A stretch of 5,196 nt of DNA from Saprospiraceae bacterium (GTDB lineage Bacteria > Bacteroidota > Bacteroidia > Chitinophagales > Saprospiraceae). The notes under the pieces are model-generated. The model was not told the DNA's origin, did no database searches, and saw only the letters and a list, made by a program, of their open reading frames with translations. Location of the stretch: NCBI GenBank assembly GCA_027031185.1, contig JALVEF010000060.1, positions 1 through 5,196 of the forward strand, read 5' to 3'. Below, one piece after another: positions 1 through 5,171 of this stretch. A program made the translations under genes and the position numbers. Position 1 is the stretch's first letter. Each line of letters begins with the position of its first letter.

Positions 1-1316
1 TGATAGCCTTGGCCGGCGAGTCCGGGGGTGCAGGTGTCTATGACAAATTGATTGCTGTTTTCGCGGCGCCAAACGGTGAAGGTGCGGAAGTAGTCGTCGG
101 CTGCATTTTCGCATGCGTACGGCGCCGCCCAGGAGATGAGGATGTGGTCGTCTTCCGGCTCGGCCTGCACGTCTTGCGGGGGCGGGCCGACAACCTTGAT
201 GCGCACCTGCTCTAACGTGGTCAGGCCCGTGGTGTCACCGAAATAATTGTCTTCGGCGCGAAATACCATCGAATAGTACTGGTTGGAGATGTGGGCGCAT
301 CGTGTCGGCCACTCGAAGTGTCCGGTGACGGGCGGCGTGGTAAAGCCCGCCGGCACGGTAAACTGTGCCGGATTCAAGGGCAGAGACAGGGGGGCTCCGT
401 AAGCTTGCAACAGCACTTGCTGGCCGGTATCGGGGTCGGTGGCGACGATGTCAAAGCGGACGGTGTCACCGGCGATGACGCAGATATCATCCACAGGTTC
501 AATCTCGGGGGGATGATTGTCACATTCATAGACAATGATTTGCATGTCGCGAATCACGGTGTCAATGGGCGTGCCGTTGCGGTATTCGATGATGTACATG
601 GCGATGTTGTAATCGCCGGCTATCTGTGGGGCGTCCCAGACGATTTGGCCGGTGACGGCGTCCATGGTCATCTGGTTGTTGGGCCCCGGGTTGATGGATG
701 TGGGATAAGTGTATCCCGGGACGACCATATTGGGCCCGAACAATGGCTGGGTCAGGAAAAATGCCAGGCTGTCGCCATCGGGGTCGTAGGCGTTGGGGTT
801 GTGGACAAAGCGCCGGCCGACACAGCCGAAGTCAATGGGCGGTTGGAGGATGACAGGCGTGCTGTTGCAGCCTTGGAACTGGGGGTTGAGAAAGGTATAG
901 GTAGTGGCGATGTACATGGGGGTGAAGACGGAGTTGGGGATGTTCAGGATGCCGGCATTCCGGTTGTGGTCGGTGGTGCTGATCAGGTAGGTGGATCGGG
1001 CGGCATAGGTGTGATAGGCTTCGTAGATGTTGAGTTTGATGTCATTGCCCAGGAGGAGGCCTTTGTTGTTGGGGCCGTTGATGCGGCCGGCTTTGGTGCT
1101 CATGCCGTCGCCCCAGTCCACGACGATGGTATCTTCGTCGGCGGCATTCATGGAGGCTTTGGCGTAGGTATAGACGGTAGCGCGGACGGTCAGGCCGCAG
1201 TCTTCCAATTGTTCGATAACGATCTCACCGGCCCGGATATGGGTGGCGCGCGCTCCGGTACTGACGATCAGGACGAGGAGCCAGGTCAGTAAGTGCCACC
1301 GTGGAAAAGGTTTCAT
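1..1316 (-). CDS. Secreted multi-domain protein, THIRAGEI / gliding-motility-associated type, N-terminal 438 residues (3' end off window)
   Basis: An uninterrupted minus-strand frame runs from ATG at 1316 to the left edge, so the C-terminus is not visible. Residues 1-24 form a clear signal peptide: basic start (MKPFPRW), hydrophobic LLTWLLVLIV, and likely cleavage after ARA, giving a mature protein beginning THIRAGEI. That opening, with DWGDG at 67-71, resembles large Bacteroidota surface proteins that usually end in a type IX secretion sorting domain; this is recalled family knowledge and the sorting domain is not seen here. Acidic DPDGD at 178-182 and ATDPDTG at 292-298 suggest repeated Ig/cadherin-like beta domains. 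Residues 378 to about 425 (PPPQDVQAEPEDD, ILISWAAP, FTVWRREN) look like a fibronectin type III domain. Eight cysteines lie in the visible mature part. The frame stays open upstream, but ATG 1316 gives the proper signal peptide and follows a promoter match. Adhesin or matrix function is inference; no catalytic motif is seen. Confidence 0.85.
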   Translation of the reverse strand, partial: MKPFPRWHLLTWLLVLIVSTGARATHIRAGEIVIEQLEDCGLTVRATVYTYAKASMNAADEDTIVVDWGDGMSTKAGRINGPNNKGLLLGNDIKLNIYEAYHTYAARSTYLISTTDHNRNAGILNIPNSVFTPMYIATTYTFLNPQFQGCNSTPVILQPPIDFGCVGRRFVHNPNAYDPDGDSLAFFLTQPLFGPNMVVPGYTYPTSINPGPNNQMTMDAVTGQIVWDAPQIAGDYNIAMYIIEYRNGTPIDTVIRDMQIIVYECDNHPPEIEPVDDICVIAGDTVRFDIVATDPDTGQQVLLQAYGAPLSLPLNPAQFTVPAGFTTPPVTGHFEWPTRCAHISNQYYSMVFRAEDNYFGDTTGLTTLEQVRIKVVGPPPQDVQAEPEDDHILISWAAPYACENAADDYFRTFTVWRRENSNQFVIDTCTPGLAGQGY

Positions 1317-1337
1317 CGGCTTTTGTTTATCCGCTTC

Positions 1338-1345
1338 CAAAGGTA
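1338..1345 (-). promoter_or_regulatory. Putative Bacteroidota -7 promoter box (TACCTTTG) for the secreted protein gene
   Basis: Read on the minus strand these bases are TACCTTTG, an exact match to the Bacteroidota -7 consensus TAnnTTTG, ending 21 bases before the ATG at 1316. That would give a leader of roughly 15 nt. No TTTG is present at the usual 19-21 bp upstream, so only half of the promoter is supported. The same octamer precedes murF. Confidence 0.45.
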
Positions 1346-1367
1346 ACGCTTTTTGGGTAGAAAGCGT
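1346..1367. repeat. Small inverted repeat next to the secreted-gene promoter
   Basis: ACGCTTT (1346-1352) and AAAGCGT (1361-1367) are perfect 7-bp inverted arms around an 8-base centre. The repeat touches the upstream side of the putative -7 box, where a regulator could bind. It could be chance, and no operator family is recognised. Confidence 0.3.
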
Positions 1368-1377
1368 CCGTCCCCGG

Positions 1378-1424
1378 CCAAAATGGTATTGCCGGCGGGC
1401 GCTGGCAATACCATTTTGGTTTTT
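1378..1424. terminator. Perfect long hairpin between nadE and the secreted gene; terminator-like only in the plus direction
   Basis: CCAAAATGGTATTGCC (1378-1393) and GGCAATACCATTTTGG (1404-1419) are perfect 16-bp complements around a 10-base loop; inside it one G-T and two G-C pairs could extend the stem to 19 bp. TTTTT follows at 1420-1424 on the plus strand, as in an intrinsic terminator for rightward transcription. nadE, ending 26 bp away, is transcribed leftward, and in that direction the hairpin is followed by CCGGGGACG with no U-tract. It may act as a U-tract-less terminator or 3'-end stabiliser for nadE, as a block to rightward antisense transcription, or be a palindromic repeat. The structure is certain; its role is not. 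Confidence 0.55.
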
Positions 1425-1449
1425 CCCGTCTTTGGCGCGACTGAAAGAA

Positions 1450-3087
1450 TTAAGTCAAATACTTGCCGACGATGGGCATGCGGCGACCCATGCCGAAGGC
1501 CTTATCGGAGATGCGGAGGACGGGTGGCATTTGGTAACGCTTGAATTCGTTGCGGTTGACCATGCCCAGGATGTGGGCGACAAGGGGCGGCTCGTATCCC
1601 ATGGCTTCGATGTCTTTGGGACCTTTTCGGTTTTCGATGTATTCGAAGAGAATCTTGTCGAGGATTTCATAATCGGGCAGGGAGTCGGCGTCTTTTTGGC
1701 CGGGGCGCAATTCGGCGGACGGAGGTTTGGTAAGAATATTTTCGGGAATGATTTCGCGGTCGCGATTGATATGGCGGGCCAGGGCATAGACTTCGGTCTT
1801 ATAGACGTCACCGAGGACGGACAAGCCGCCGGCCATATCTCCGTAGAGTGTGCCGTAGCCGACGGCGGCTTCACTCTTGTTGGATGTGTTGAGGAGTATG
1901 TGGCCGAATTTGTTGCTGAATGCCATGAGCAGGGTGCCGCGGATGCGGGCCTGGATATTTTCTTCGGCGATGTTGAAGGGTAAGCCCTGAAAAGGCTCGC
2001 GCAGCGCCCGGGTAAAGGCGTCGAAGATTTCGTGGATGGGTATGGTCTCGTGGGGGCAGCCGAGATTGTGCGCCAATTGGCGGGCGTCGGTGACGGAGTG
2101 TTCGGATGAGAAGGCGGATGGCATCAGGACGCACAGGACGTTTTCGGGTCCGAGAGCTTCGGCGGCCAGGGCGGCGACGACGGCAGAATCAATGCCGCCG
2201 GACAGGCCGAGTACCGCCTTGGTGAAGCCCAGCTTGCCGAAGTAGTCGCGGATACCGAGTAAGAGGGCGCGATGGATCAGATCGGTTTTTTCTTTCTTGC
2301 GGGCGCCGTTGTGGCGGGTGTGGCGTACCCTATCCAGGTCGAAGACCTGGAAATCTTCTTCAAAAAAAGTCATCTCAGCGTAGATGTCGCCGTATTGATT
2401 GGCCACGACCGACCCCCCGGCGAAGATGATGTCGGTCTGGGCTCCGACATGATTTACATAAAAGAGGGGCGCATTGTAGCGGCGGGTGTTGGCGCGGATG
2501 ACGTGCAGGCGTTCGTCGGCGTGCCGGTAAGAGAAGGGGGATGCGGAGATGTTGATGATGAAGTCCGGTTTTTCGTGGGCGACTTCGTCCAGGGGGCAGA
2601 TGGTGTACAGTGGGTTTTCATTGCCGACGTTCCAGATGTCTTCGCAGACGCTGAGGGCGATGCGATAGCCCTTGTAGGAGACGGTTTTGAAGCGGCGGCC
2701 CGGTTCAAAATAGCGGTATTCGTCGAAGATGTCGTAAGTGGGCAACAGGGCTTTGTCGGCGATATACCGGATGGTCTTGTCGGCGAGGAAGAAAGCGGAG
2801 TTGAAAAGGTCTTTGCCTTCGATGTCGGGATTTTTGCGGGGGGCGCCAATGACGATGGCAATGCCGTCAGCCAGTTCGGTGACTTGCCGGATGAAGCGCT
2901 CGGCTTGCCGGATGAAGTCTTTGAATTCGAGGAAGTCGCGCGGCGGATAGCCGGTGGCGGTCAGTTCGGGAAAGCAGACCAGATCGGCGCCTTCGTGCTT
3001 TGCGCGAGCGATGTAGCGGGTGACCTTTTCAAAATTCCCTTTGAAATCGCCGATGACGGTGTTGATTTGTGCAAGTGCAATTTTCAT
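1450..3087 (-). CDS. nadE: Glutamine-dependent NAD+ synthetase
   Basis: Complete 545-residue cytoplasmic enzyme that converts deamido-NAD+ to NAD+ using ATP and glutamine-derived ammonia, the last step of NAD biosynthesis. The N-terminal nitrilase-type glutaminase domain (about 1-255) shows the full Glu-Lys-Cys triad: E41 in CFPELTATGYPP, K112 in DKALLPTYDIFDE and C148 in SVCEDIW. The C-terminal synthetase domain has the PP-loop SGGIDS at 296-301, the TSNKSE segment near 401, YGDMAGG near 415 and the substrate-binding KPPSAELRPGQKDADSLP near 454. Length fits the two-domain family. I chose ATG 3087 (MKIALAQINT) because family members begin this way; an in-frame TTG at 3108 would add seven residues of poor quality. 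There is no clear Shine-Dalgarno sequence. It is divergent from murF, and nothing is broken or missing. Confidence 0.97.
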   Translation of the reverse strand: MKIALAQINTVIGDFKGNFEKVTRYIARAKHEGADLVCFPELTATGYPPRDFLEFKDFIRQAERFIRQVTELADGIAIVIGAPRKNPDIEGKDLFNSAFFLADKTIRYIADKALLPTYDIFDEYRYFEPGRRFKTVSYKGYRIALSVCEDIWNVGNENPLYTICPLDEVAHEKPDFIINISASPFSYRHADERLHVIRANTRRYNAPLFYVNHVGAQTDIIFAGGSVVANQYGDIYAEMTFFEEDFQVFDLDRVRHTRHNGARKKEKTDLIHRALLLGIRDYFGKLGFTKAVLGLSGGIDSAVVAALAAEALGPENVLCVLMPSAFSSEHSVTDARQLAHNLGCPHETIPIHEIFDAFTRALREPFQGLPFNIAEENIQARIRGTLLMAFSNKFGHILLNTSNKSEAAVGYGTLYGDMAGGLSVLGDVYKTEVYALARHINRDREIIPENILTKPPSAELRPGQKDADSLPDYEILDKILFEYIENRKGPKDIEAMGYEPPLVAHILGMVNRNEFKRYQMPPVLRISDKAFGMGRRMPIVGKYLT

Positions 3088-3105
3088 GTGCGATATGTCA
3101 AGTGG

Positions 3106-3113
3106 CAAAGATG
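3106..3113 (-). promoter_or_regulatory. Weak candidate -7 box for nadE
   Basis: On the minus strand this reads CATCTTTG, one mismatch from TAnnTTTG, ending 18 bases before the nadE ATG, a spacing like the better matches upstream of the other two genes. A second one-mismatch octamer, AACCTTTG, lies at 3126-3133. Neither has a TTTG at 19-21 bp upstream, so which one is used, if either, is open. Confidence 0.25.
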
Positions 3114-3230
3114 AGTGAAAGTAGCCAAAGGTTCAATTATGGCGACTTAAACAGTTGAGCTAATCCTTAAAAACACTCTGTGTCAGGGTAAACCAAATTT
3201 TCTTCTTCCCGGCTTTTTGATCCGTTGAGG

Positions 3231-3250
3231 AATTGAAGAATTGAAGAATT
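3231..3250. repeat. 9-bp tandem repeat, AATTGAAGA x 2.2
   Basis: AATTGAAGA occurs at 3231-3239 and 3240-3248 and starts a third time (AT). The preceding GTTGAGG (3224-3230) looks like a decayed earlier unit. Short purine-rich tandems of this kind are a familiar feature of Bacteroidota spacers, to my recollection. No function can be assigned. Confidence 0.7.
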
Positions 3251-3252
3251 TA

Positions 3253-3280
3253 CCCGGGCGGTAGGACGTCCCGCACGTGC
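3253..3280. repeat. Run of three short palindromes
   Basis: CCCGGG (3253-3258), GGACGTCC (3264-3271) and GCACGTGC (3273-3280) are three perfect palindromes within 28 bp. Such a cluster could be a degenerate REP-like element or protein-binding sites; nothing indicates which. Confidence 0.45.
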
Positions 3281-3293
3281 CCCTGATACTGCC

Positions 3294-3321
3294 ATGTGCC
3301 TTGGGCCGTTGACCTTGGACC
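3294..3321. repeat. Degenerate 7-bp repeat, four units ending in CC
   Basis: ATGTGCC, TTGGGCC, GTTGACC and TTGGACC follow each other in exact 7-base register. GTTGACC recurs in the heptamer array at 3441-3475, so the two clusters are probably related and separated by the 8-bp array. Confidence 0.5.
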
Positions 3322-3350
3322 ATCTAACCGTAAGTGCGGGGCCGCAAAAC

Positions 3351-3414
3351 CGTTACACCGCTACACCGCTACACCGTTACTCCGTTACACCGCTGCCCTG
3401 CTGCCTCGTTACAC
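3351..3414. repeat. 8-bp tandem array, consensus CGYTACAC, eight units
   Basis: Eight contiguous octamers in perfect register: units 1, 5 and 8 are CGTTACAC, units 2 and 3 are CGCTACAC, unit 4 is CGTTACTC, and units 6 and 7 (CGCTGCCC, TGCTGCCT) are diverged. Counting the 64 bases gives 28 C and 10 G on the plus strand, opposite in skew to the flanking coding DNA. The array is a candidate for slipped-strand length variation between strains. Confidence 0.85.
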
Positions 3415-3417
3415 CCT

Positions 3418-3436
3418 ATCAACGCGAAGCGTTGAT
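3418..3436. repeat. Palindrome ATCAACGC-GAA-GCGTTGAT
   Basis: Perfect 8-bp inverted arms (3418-3425 and 3429-3436) around GAA lie between the octamer and heptamer arrays, about 40 bp upstream of the murF -7 box. This is a plausible operator position for murF, or simply another REP-like unit. There is no T-run after either arm, so it is not a canonical terminator. Confidence 0.6.
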
Positions 3437-3440
3437 CCCC

Positions 3441-3475
3441 GTTGACCATTGACCATTGGCCGTTCACCGTTTTTG
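3441..3475. repeat. 7-bp tandem array (RTTGACC) running into the murF promoter
   Basis: GTTGACC, ATTGACC, ATTGGCC, GTTCACC and GTTTTTG follow in exact 7-base register, and the next base begins the murF -7 box. The array therefore occupies the whole region where the upstream -33 element should be, giving TTG trinucleotides spaced 7 bp apart at 3442, 3449 and 3456. Confidence 0.8.
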
Positions 3476-3483
3476 TACCTTTG
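3476..3483 (+). promoter_or_regulatory. murF -7 promoter box (TACCTTTG)
   Basis: TACCTTTG is an exact match to the Bacteroidota sigma-A -7 consensus TAnnTTTG and ends 15 bases before the murF ATG, implying a leader of only about 9 nt. No perfect TTTG lies 19-21 bp upstream; the nearest TTG (3456-3458) is 17 bp away and the next (3449-3451) 24 bp away. The context GTACCTTTGCCGC is typical of strong promoters in this phylum. Confidence 0.7.
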
Positions 3484-3498
3484 CCGCAAATATGTGCC

Positions 3499-4818
3499 AT
3501 GGGGGATCTCATTGAAAGGCTCTATGACTATTACTTGTCTTCCGCGGGGGTGACGACGGATAGCCGGCAGGTGAAGCCGGGTGATATCTTCTTTGCGCTG
3601 AAGGGAGAACGCTTTGATGGCAATCGCTATGCACAGGCGGCTTTGGACAAGGGAGCGCGCTATGCGGTGGTGGACGACCCGTCTGTCAAGACATCCAGAG
3701 ATTTTATTTTGGTGGAGGATGTATTGGTGACGCTGCAGGCGCTGGCGCGGTATCACCGGATGCAATTGGATATCCCCGTACTGGCACTGACGGGATCAAA
3801 TGGCAAGACAACGACCAAAGAATTGCTCCGGTGTGCGCTGGAACAGCAGTATCGGGTACATGCCACGGAGGGCAATCTCAATAACCATATTGGTGTGCCG
3901 CTGACGCTGCTGGCGATGCCGCGGGATGCGGACTTTGCCATTGTGGAGATGGGGGCGAGTGCGCCGGGGGAGATCGCTTTTTTGTGTGATATCGCGGCGC
4001 CGAATTATGGTCTGGTGACGAATATCGGGGAAGCGCATCTGGAGGGTTTTGGCAGTGTGGAGGGTGTCAAAGCGGGCAAAGGCGAATTGTACGACTATCT
4101 GGCTGCTCATGATGGTGTGGCATTCTTTAATGCGGATGAGCCGTTTTTGGAGGCGCTCTCTCGACGGGTAAGGCACCGTATCGGGTACGGGAGTGCGCGC
4201 CCGGAGGGTTATGAGGGGAGTTTTATAGCTGTCAGGTCGGTGGAGACAGCGGGTCAAGTGGTGGCGAAGGTGCCTGAGGATGGATGGGATTATCGCATCT
4301 TTTCGCCATTGACCGGTGCTCACAATTTTGAAAACGTAAAGACGGCCGCAGCGGTGAGCAAATACTTCCGGTTGACGTTTGCGCAGATCAAGTATGGTAT
4401 CGAAACGTACCAGCCGGCCAACATGCGCTCGCAGTACATTTCGTTTGGTGACAATCGGGTACTGCTCGATGCCTACAATGCCAATCCGTCGAGTATGGAG
4501 CGCGCTTTGCGGGCGTTTGTGGCCGGGACGGGCGGCCAATATCGCGTGGCGGTGCTGGGGGATATGCTTGAATTGGGTGAGTTTGCCGATGCGTTGCATC
4601 GGCGGGTTTTGACGCTGGCGGAGGGTCTTGGCTTTGATGAGATATGGCTTGTCGGGCCGTTGTTTGCCGGGGCAGACGTGGAGGGGCGTGCGCGCCATTT
4701 CCGGGATGTGACGGAGTTGAGGGCGTGGCTGGCCGGAAAGACTTATTCGGGTGTGTCGTTTTTTGTCAAGGGGTCGCGGGGTATGCGGCTGGAAGAAGCG
4801 TTTATGTCAGCGCGTTGA
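3499..4818 (+). CDS. murF: UDP-N-acetylmuramoyl-tripeptide--D-alanyl-D-alanine ligase
   Basis: Complete 439-residue cytoplasmic ligase that adds D-Ala-D-Ala to the UDP-MurNAc tripeptide in an ATP-dependent step, finishing the soluble peptidoglycan precursor. The N-terminal UDP-substrate domain carries TDSR at 20-23 and PGDIFFALKG near 27. The central ATPase domain has the P-loop TGSNGKTTTK at 98-107, GNLNNHIGVPLTLL at 125-138, VEMGAS at 149-154, NIGEAHLEGFGS at 175-186 and KGEL at 194-197. Later landmarks are GAHNFEN at 273-279, DAYNANPSSM at 324-333, LGDMLELG at 353-360 and VKGSRGMRLE at 423-432, so all three Mur-ligase domains are intact. ATG 3499 is chosen because homology starts just after it and a -7 box sits upstream; the in-frame TTG at 3442 would translate repeat DNA. 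It is a single-gene unit here, not followed by other cell-wall genes within the window. Confidence 0.96.
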   Translation: MGDLIERLYDYYLSSAGVTTDSRQVKPGDIFFALKGERFDGNRYAQAALDKGARYAVVDDPSVKTSRDFILVEDVLVTLQALARYHRMQLDIPVLALTGSNGKTTTKELLRCALEQQYRVHATEGNLNNHIGVPLTLLAMPRDADFAIVEMGASAPGEIAFLCDIAAPNYGLVTNIGEAHLEGFGSVEGVKAGKGELYDYLAAHDGVAFFNADEPFLEALSRRVRHRIGYGSARPEGYEGSFIAVRSVETAGQVVAKVPEDGWDYRIFSPLTGAHNFENVKTAAAVSKYFRLTFAQIKYGIETYQPANMRSQYISFGDNRVLLDAYNANPSSMERALRAFVAGTGGQYRVAVLGDMLELGEFADALHRRVLTLAEGLGFDEIWLVGPLFAGADVEGRARHFRDVTELRAWLAGKTYSGVSFFVKGSRGMRLEEAFMSAR

Positions 4819-4836
4819 ACTTGCTTGCGCGTTGAA
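4810..4836 (+). repeat. 10-bp direct repeat over the murF stop codon
   Basis: GCGCGTTGAA occurs at 4810-4819, containing the murF TGA stop, and again at 4827-4836, 17 bp later. It may reflect a small duplication at the gene's 3' end. No terminator hairpin with a T-run follows murF, so its transcript end is not identified. Confidence 0.5.
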
Positions 4837-4840
4837 AATG

Positions 4841-4910
4841 GAACACGGACTTCGACAGGCTCAGCCTGACAGATAGGACGGATGCTTCGCAGCGCGGATT
4901 CAGACGGATT
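4841..4910. repeat. ACGGAT-word region interrupted by a dispersed repeat
   Basis: GAACACGGA (4841-4849), GACGGAT (4878-4884), GCGGATT (4894-4900) and GACGGATT (4903-4910) are variants of a short word that I recall recurring in Bacteroidota spacers. The dispersed palindrome at 4850-4872 sits inside the run, as if inserted between the first word and the rest. Confidence 0.4.
4850..4872. repeat. Dispersed REP-like repeat with CAGGCT-C-AGCCTG core
   Basis: The element starts CTTCGACAGG and contains CAGGCT (4856-4861), a central C and AGCCTG (4863-4868), perfect 6-bp arms around one base. Very similar sequences, often read as AEPVE in spurious translations, are to my recollection scattered through spacers of many bacterial genomes. 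It carries no gene; any spread by a REP-associated transposase would be encoded elsewhere. Confidence 0.65.
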
Positions 4911-5060
4911 TAATGATTTGGGTTGAATAGTTGCGCACATACTTGTTCGCCATTTCGGGGGCCAGTGTCTGCTGTTAGAAGCAAGCAAAAGTGGGATATT
5001 CAAATATTTTTCATTTTTAATTGAGGCTTGTTGTGTGAATAGATGAAAAGCGCGCTTGTT

Positions 5061-5084
5061 TTGCATTGCATTGCATTGCATTGC
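5061..5084. repeat. TTGCA pentamer array, 4.8 units
   Basis: Four perfect TTGCA units (5061-5080) are followed by TTGC (5081-5084), which merges into the first REP-like hairpin. A pentamer outside any gene is a possible slippage site, but no gene is seen that it could switch. Confidence 0.85.
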
Positions 5085-5112
5085 CGTCGGCTTCAGCCGA
5101 CGGGAACGAAAA
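5084..5112. repeat. REP-like hairpin, copy 1
   Basis: CCGTCGGCT (5084-5092) and AGCCGACGG (5095-5103) are perfect 9-bp arms around TC; as a folded hairpin this is an 8-bp stem with a TTCA loop. The tail GAACGAAAA (5104-5112) is part of the repeated unit. Bases 5088-5112 recur identically at 5172-5196. Confidence 0.8.
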
Positions 5113-5126
5113 GCAATAGAAAAAGT

Positions 5127-5140
5127 GGGGCTTTAGCCCC
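5127..5140. repeat. REP-like hairpin GGGGCT-TT-AGCCCC
   Basis: Perfect 6-bp arms around TT lie between the two copies of the GCCGAC hairpin. Another AGCCGAC word at 5145-5151 links it to its neighbours, suggesting a BIME-like mosaic of alternating palindromes. No T-run follows, so it is not a convincing terminator. Confidence 0.65.
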
Positions 5141-5171
5141 CGCCAGCCGACAAAGTTTCAGTGCAAAAGCC

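Larger units (their letters stand above)
3088..3498. other. Divergent nadE-murF intergenic region, repeat-rich, no gene
   Basis: These 411 bp separate the two divergent starts. The nadE-proximal part (3088-3220) is moderately AT-rich and holds only weak promoter candidates. From 3231 on the DNA is mostly simple repeats and palindromes: a 9-bp tandem, adjacent restriction-site-like palindromes, 7-bp units ending in CC, a small TGCGG-GG-CCGCA inverted repeat at 3335-3346, an 8-bp tandem array, an 8-bp-arm palindrome and a second 7-bp array. In-frame TTG-started extensions of murF into 3442-3498 are repeat-derived and not credible protein. No tRNA, small RNA or riboswitch pattern is recognised. 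Confidence 0.8.

Noticed and set aside
291..1292. Long plus-strand open frame of 333 codons
   Set aside because: It is antisense to the secreted protein frame, which has a signal peptide and recognisable motifs. The plus-strand translation is Gly/Val/Asp-rich with no motif and results from C-ending codons on the other strand.
3093..3098. TTGACA-like hexamer on the minus strand just upstream of nadE
   Set aside because: It lies within about 11 bp of the start codon, too close to act as a -35 element for nadE, and this phylum uses a different promoter consensus.
3088..3108. TTG-started 7-residue extension of NadE
   Set aside because: Family members start at the MKIALAQ-type sequence, and the extension would overlap the candidate promoter box.
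2272..3114. Plus-strand open frame of 280 codons over nadE
   Set aside because: It is antisense to the certain NAD synthetase frame, with the same low-complexity Val/Gly/Asp/Phe composition and no recognisable domain.
3351..3475. CRISPR array
   Set aside because: The repeats are direct 7-8 bp tandems with no spacers and no 25-40 bp repeat unit, and no cas gene is nearby.
3442..3498. In-frame TTG-started 19-residue extension of MurF
   Set aside because: The extension translates the heptamer repeat and the promoter box itself; ATG 3499 immediately precedes the conserved N-terminal region.
3796..4698. Minus-strand open frame of 300 codons over murF
   Set aside because: It is antisense to a complete MurF with all motifs intact; the Arg/His/Ile-rich translation matches nothing I recognise.
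4743..5081. Minus-strand open frame of 112 codons downstream of murF
   Set aside because: It begins in the TTGCA pentamer array, reads through the dispersed repeat (giving the AEPVEV peptide) and ends inside murF. It looks like translated repeat DNA.
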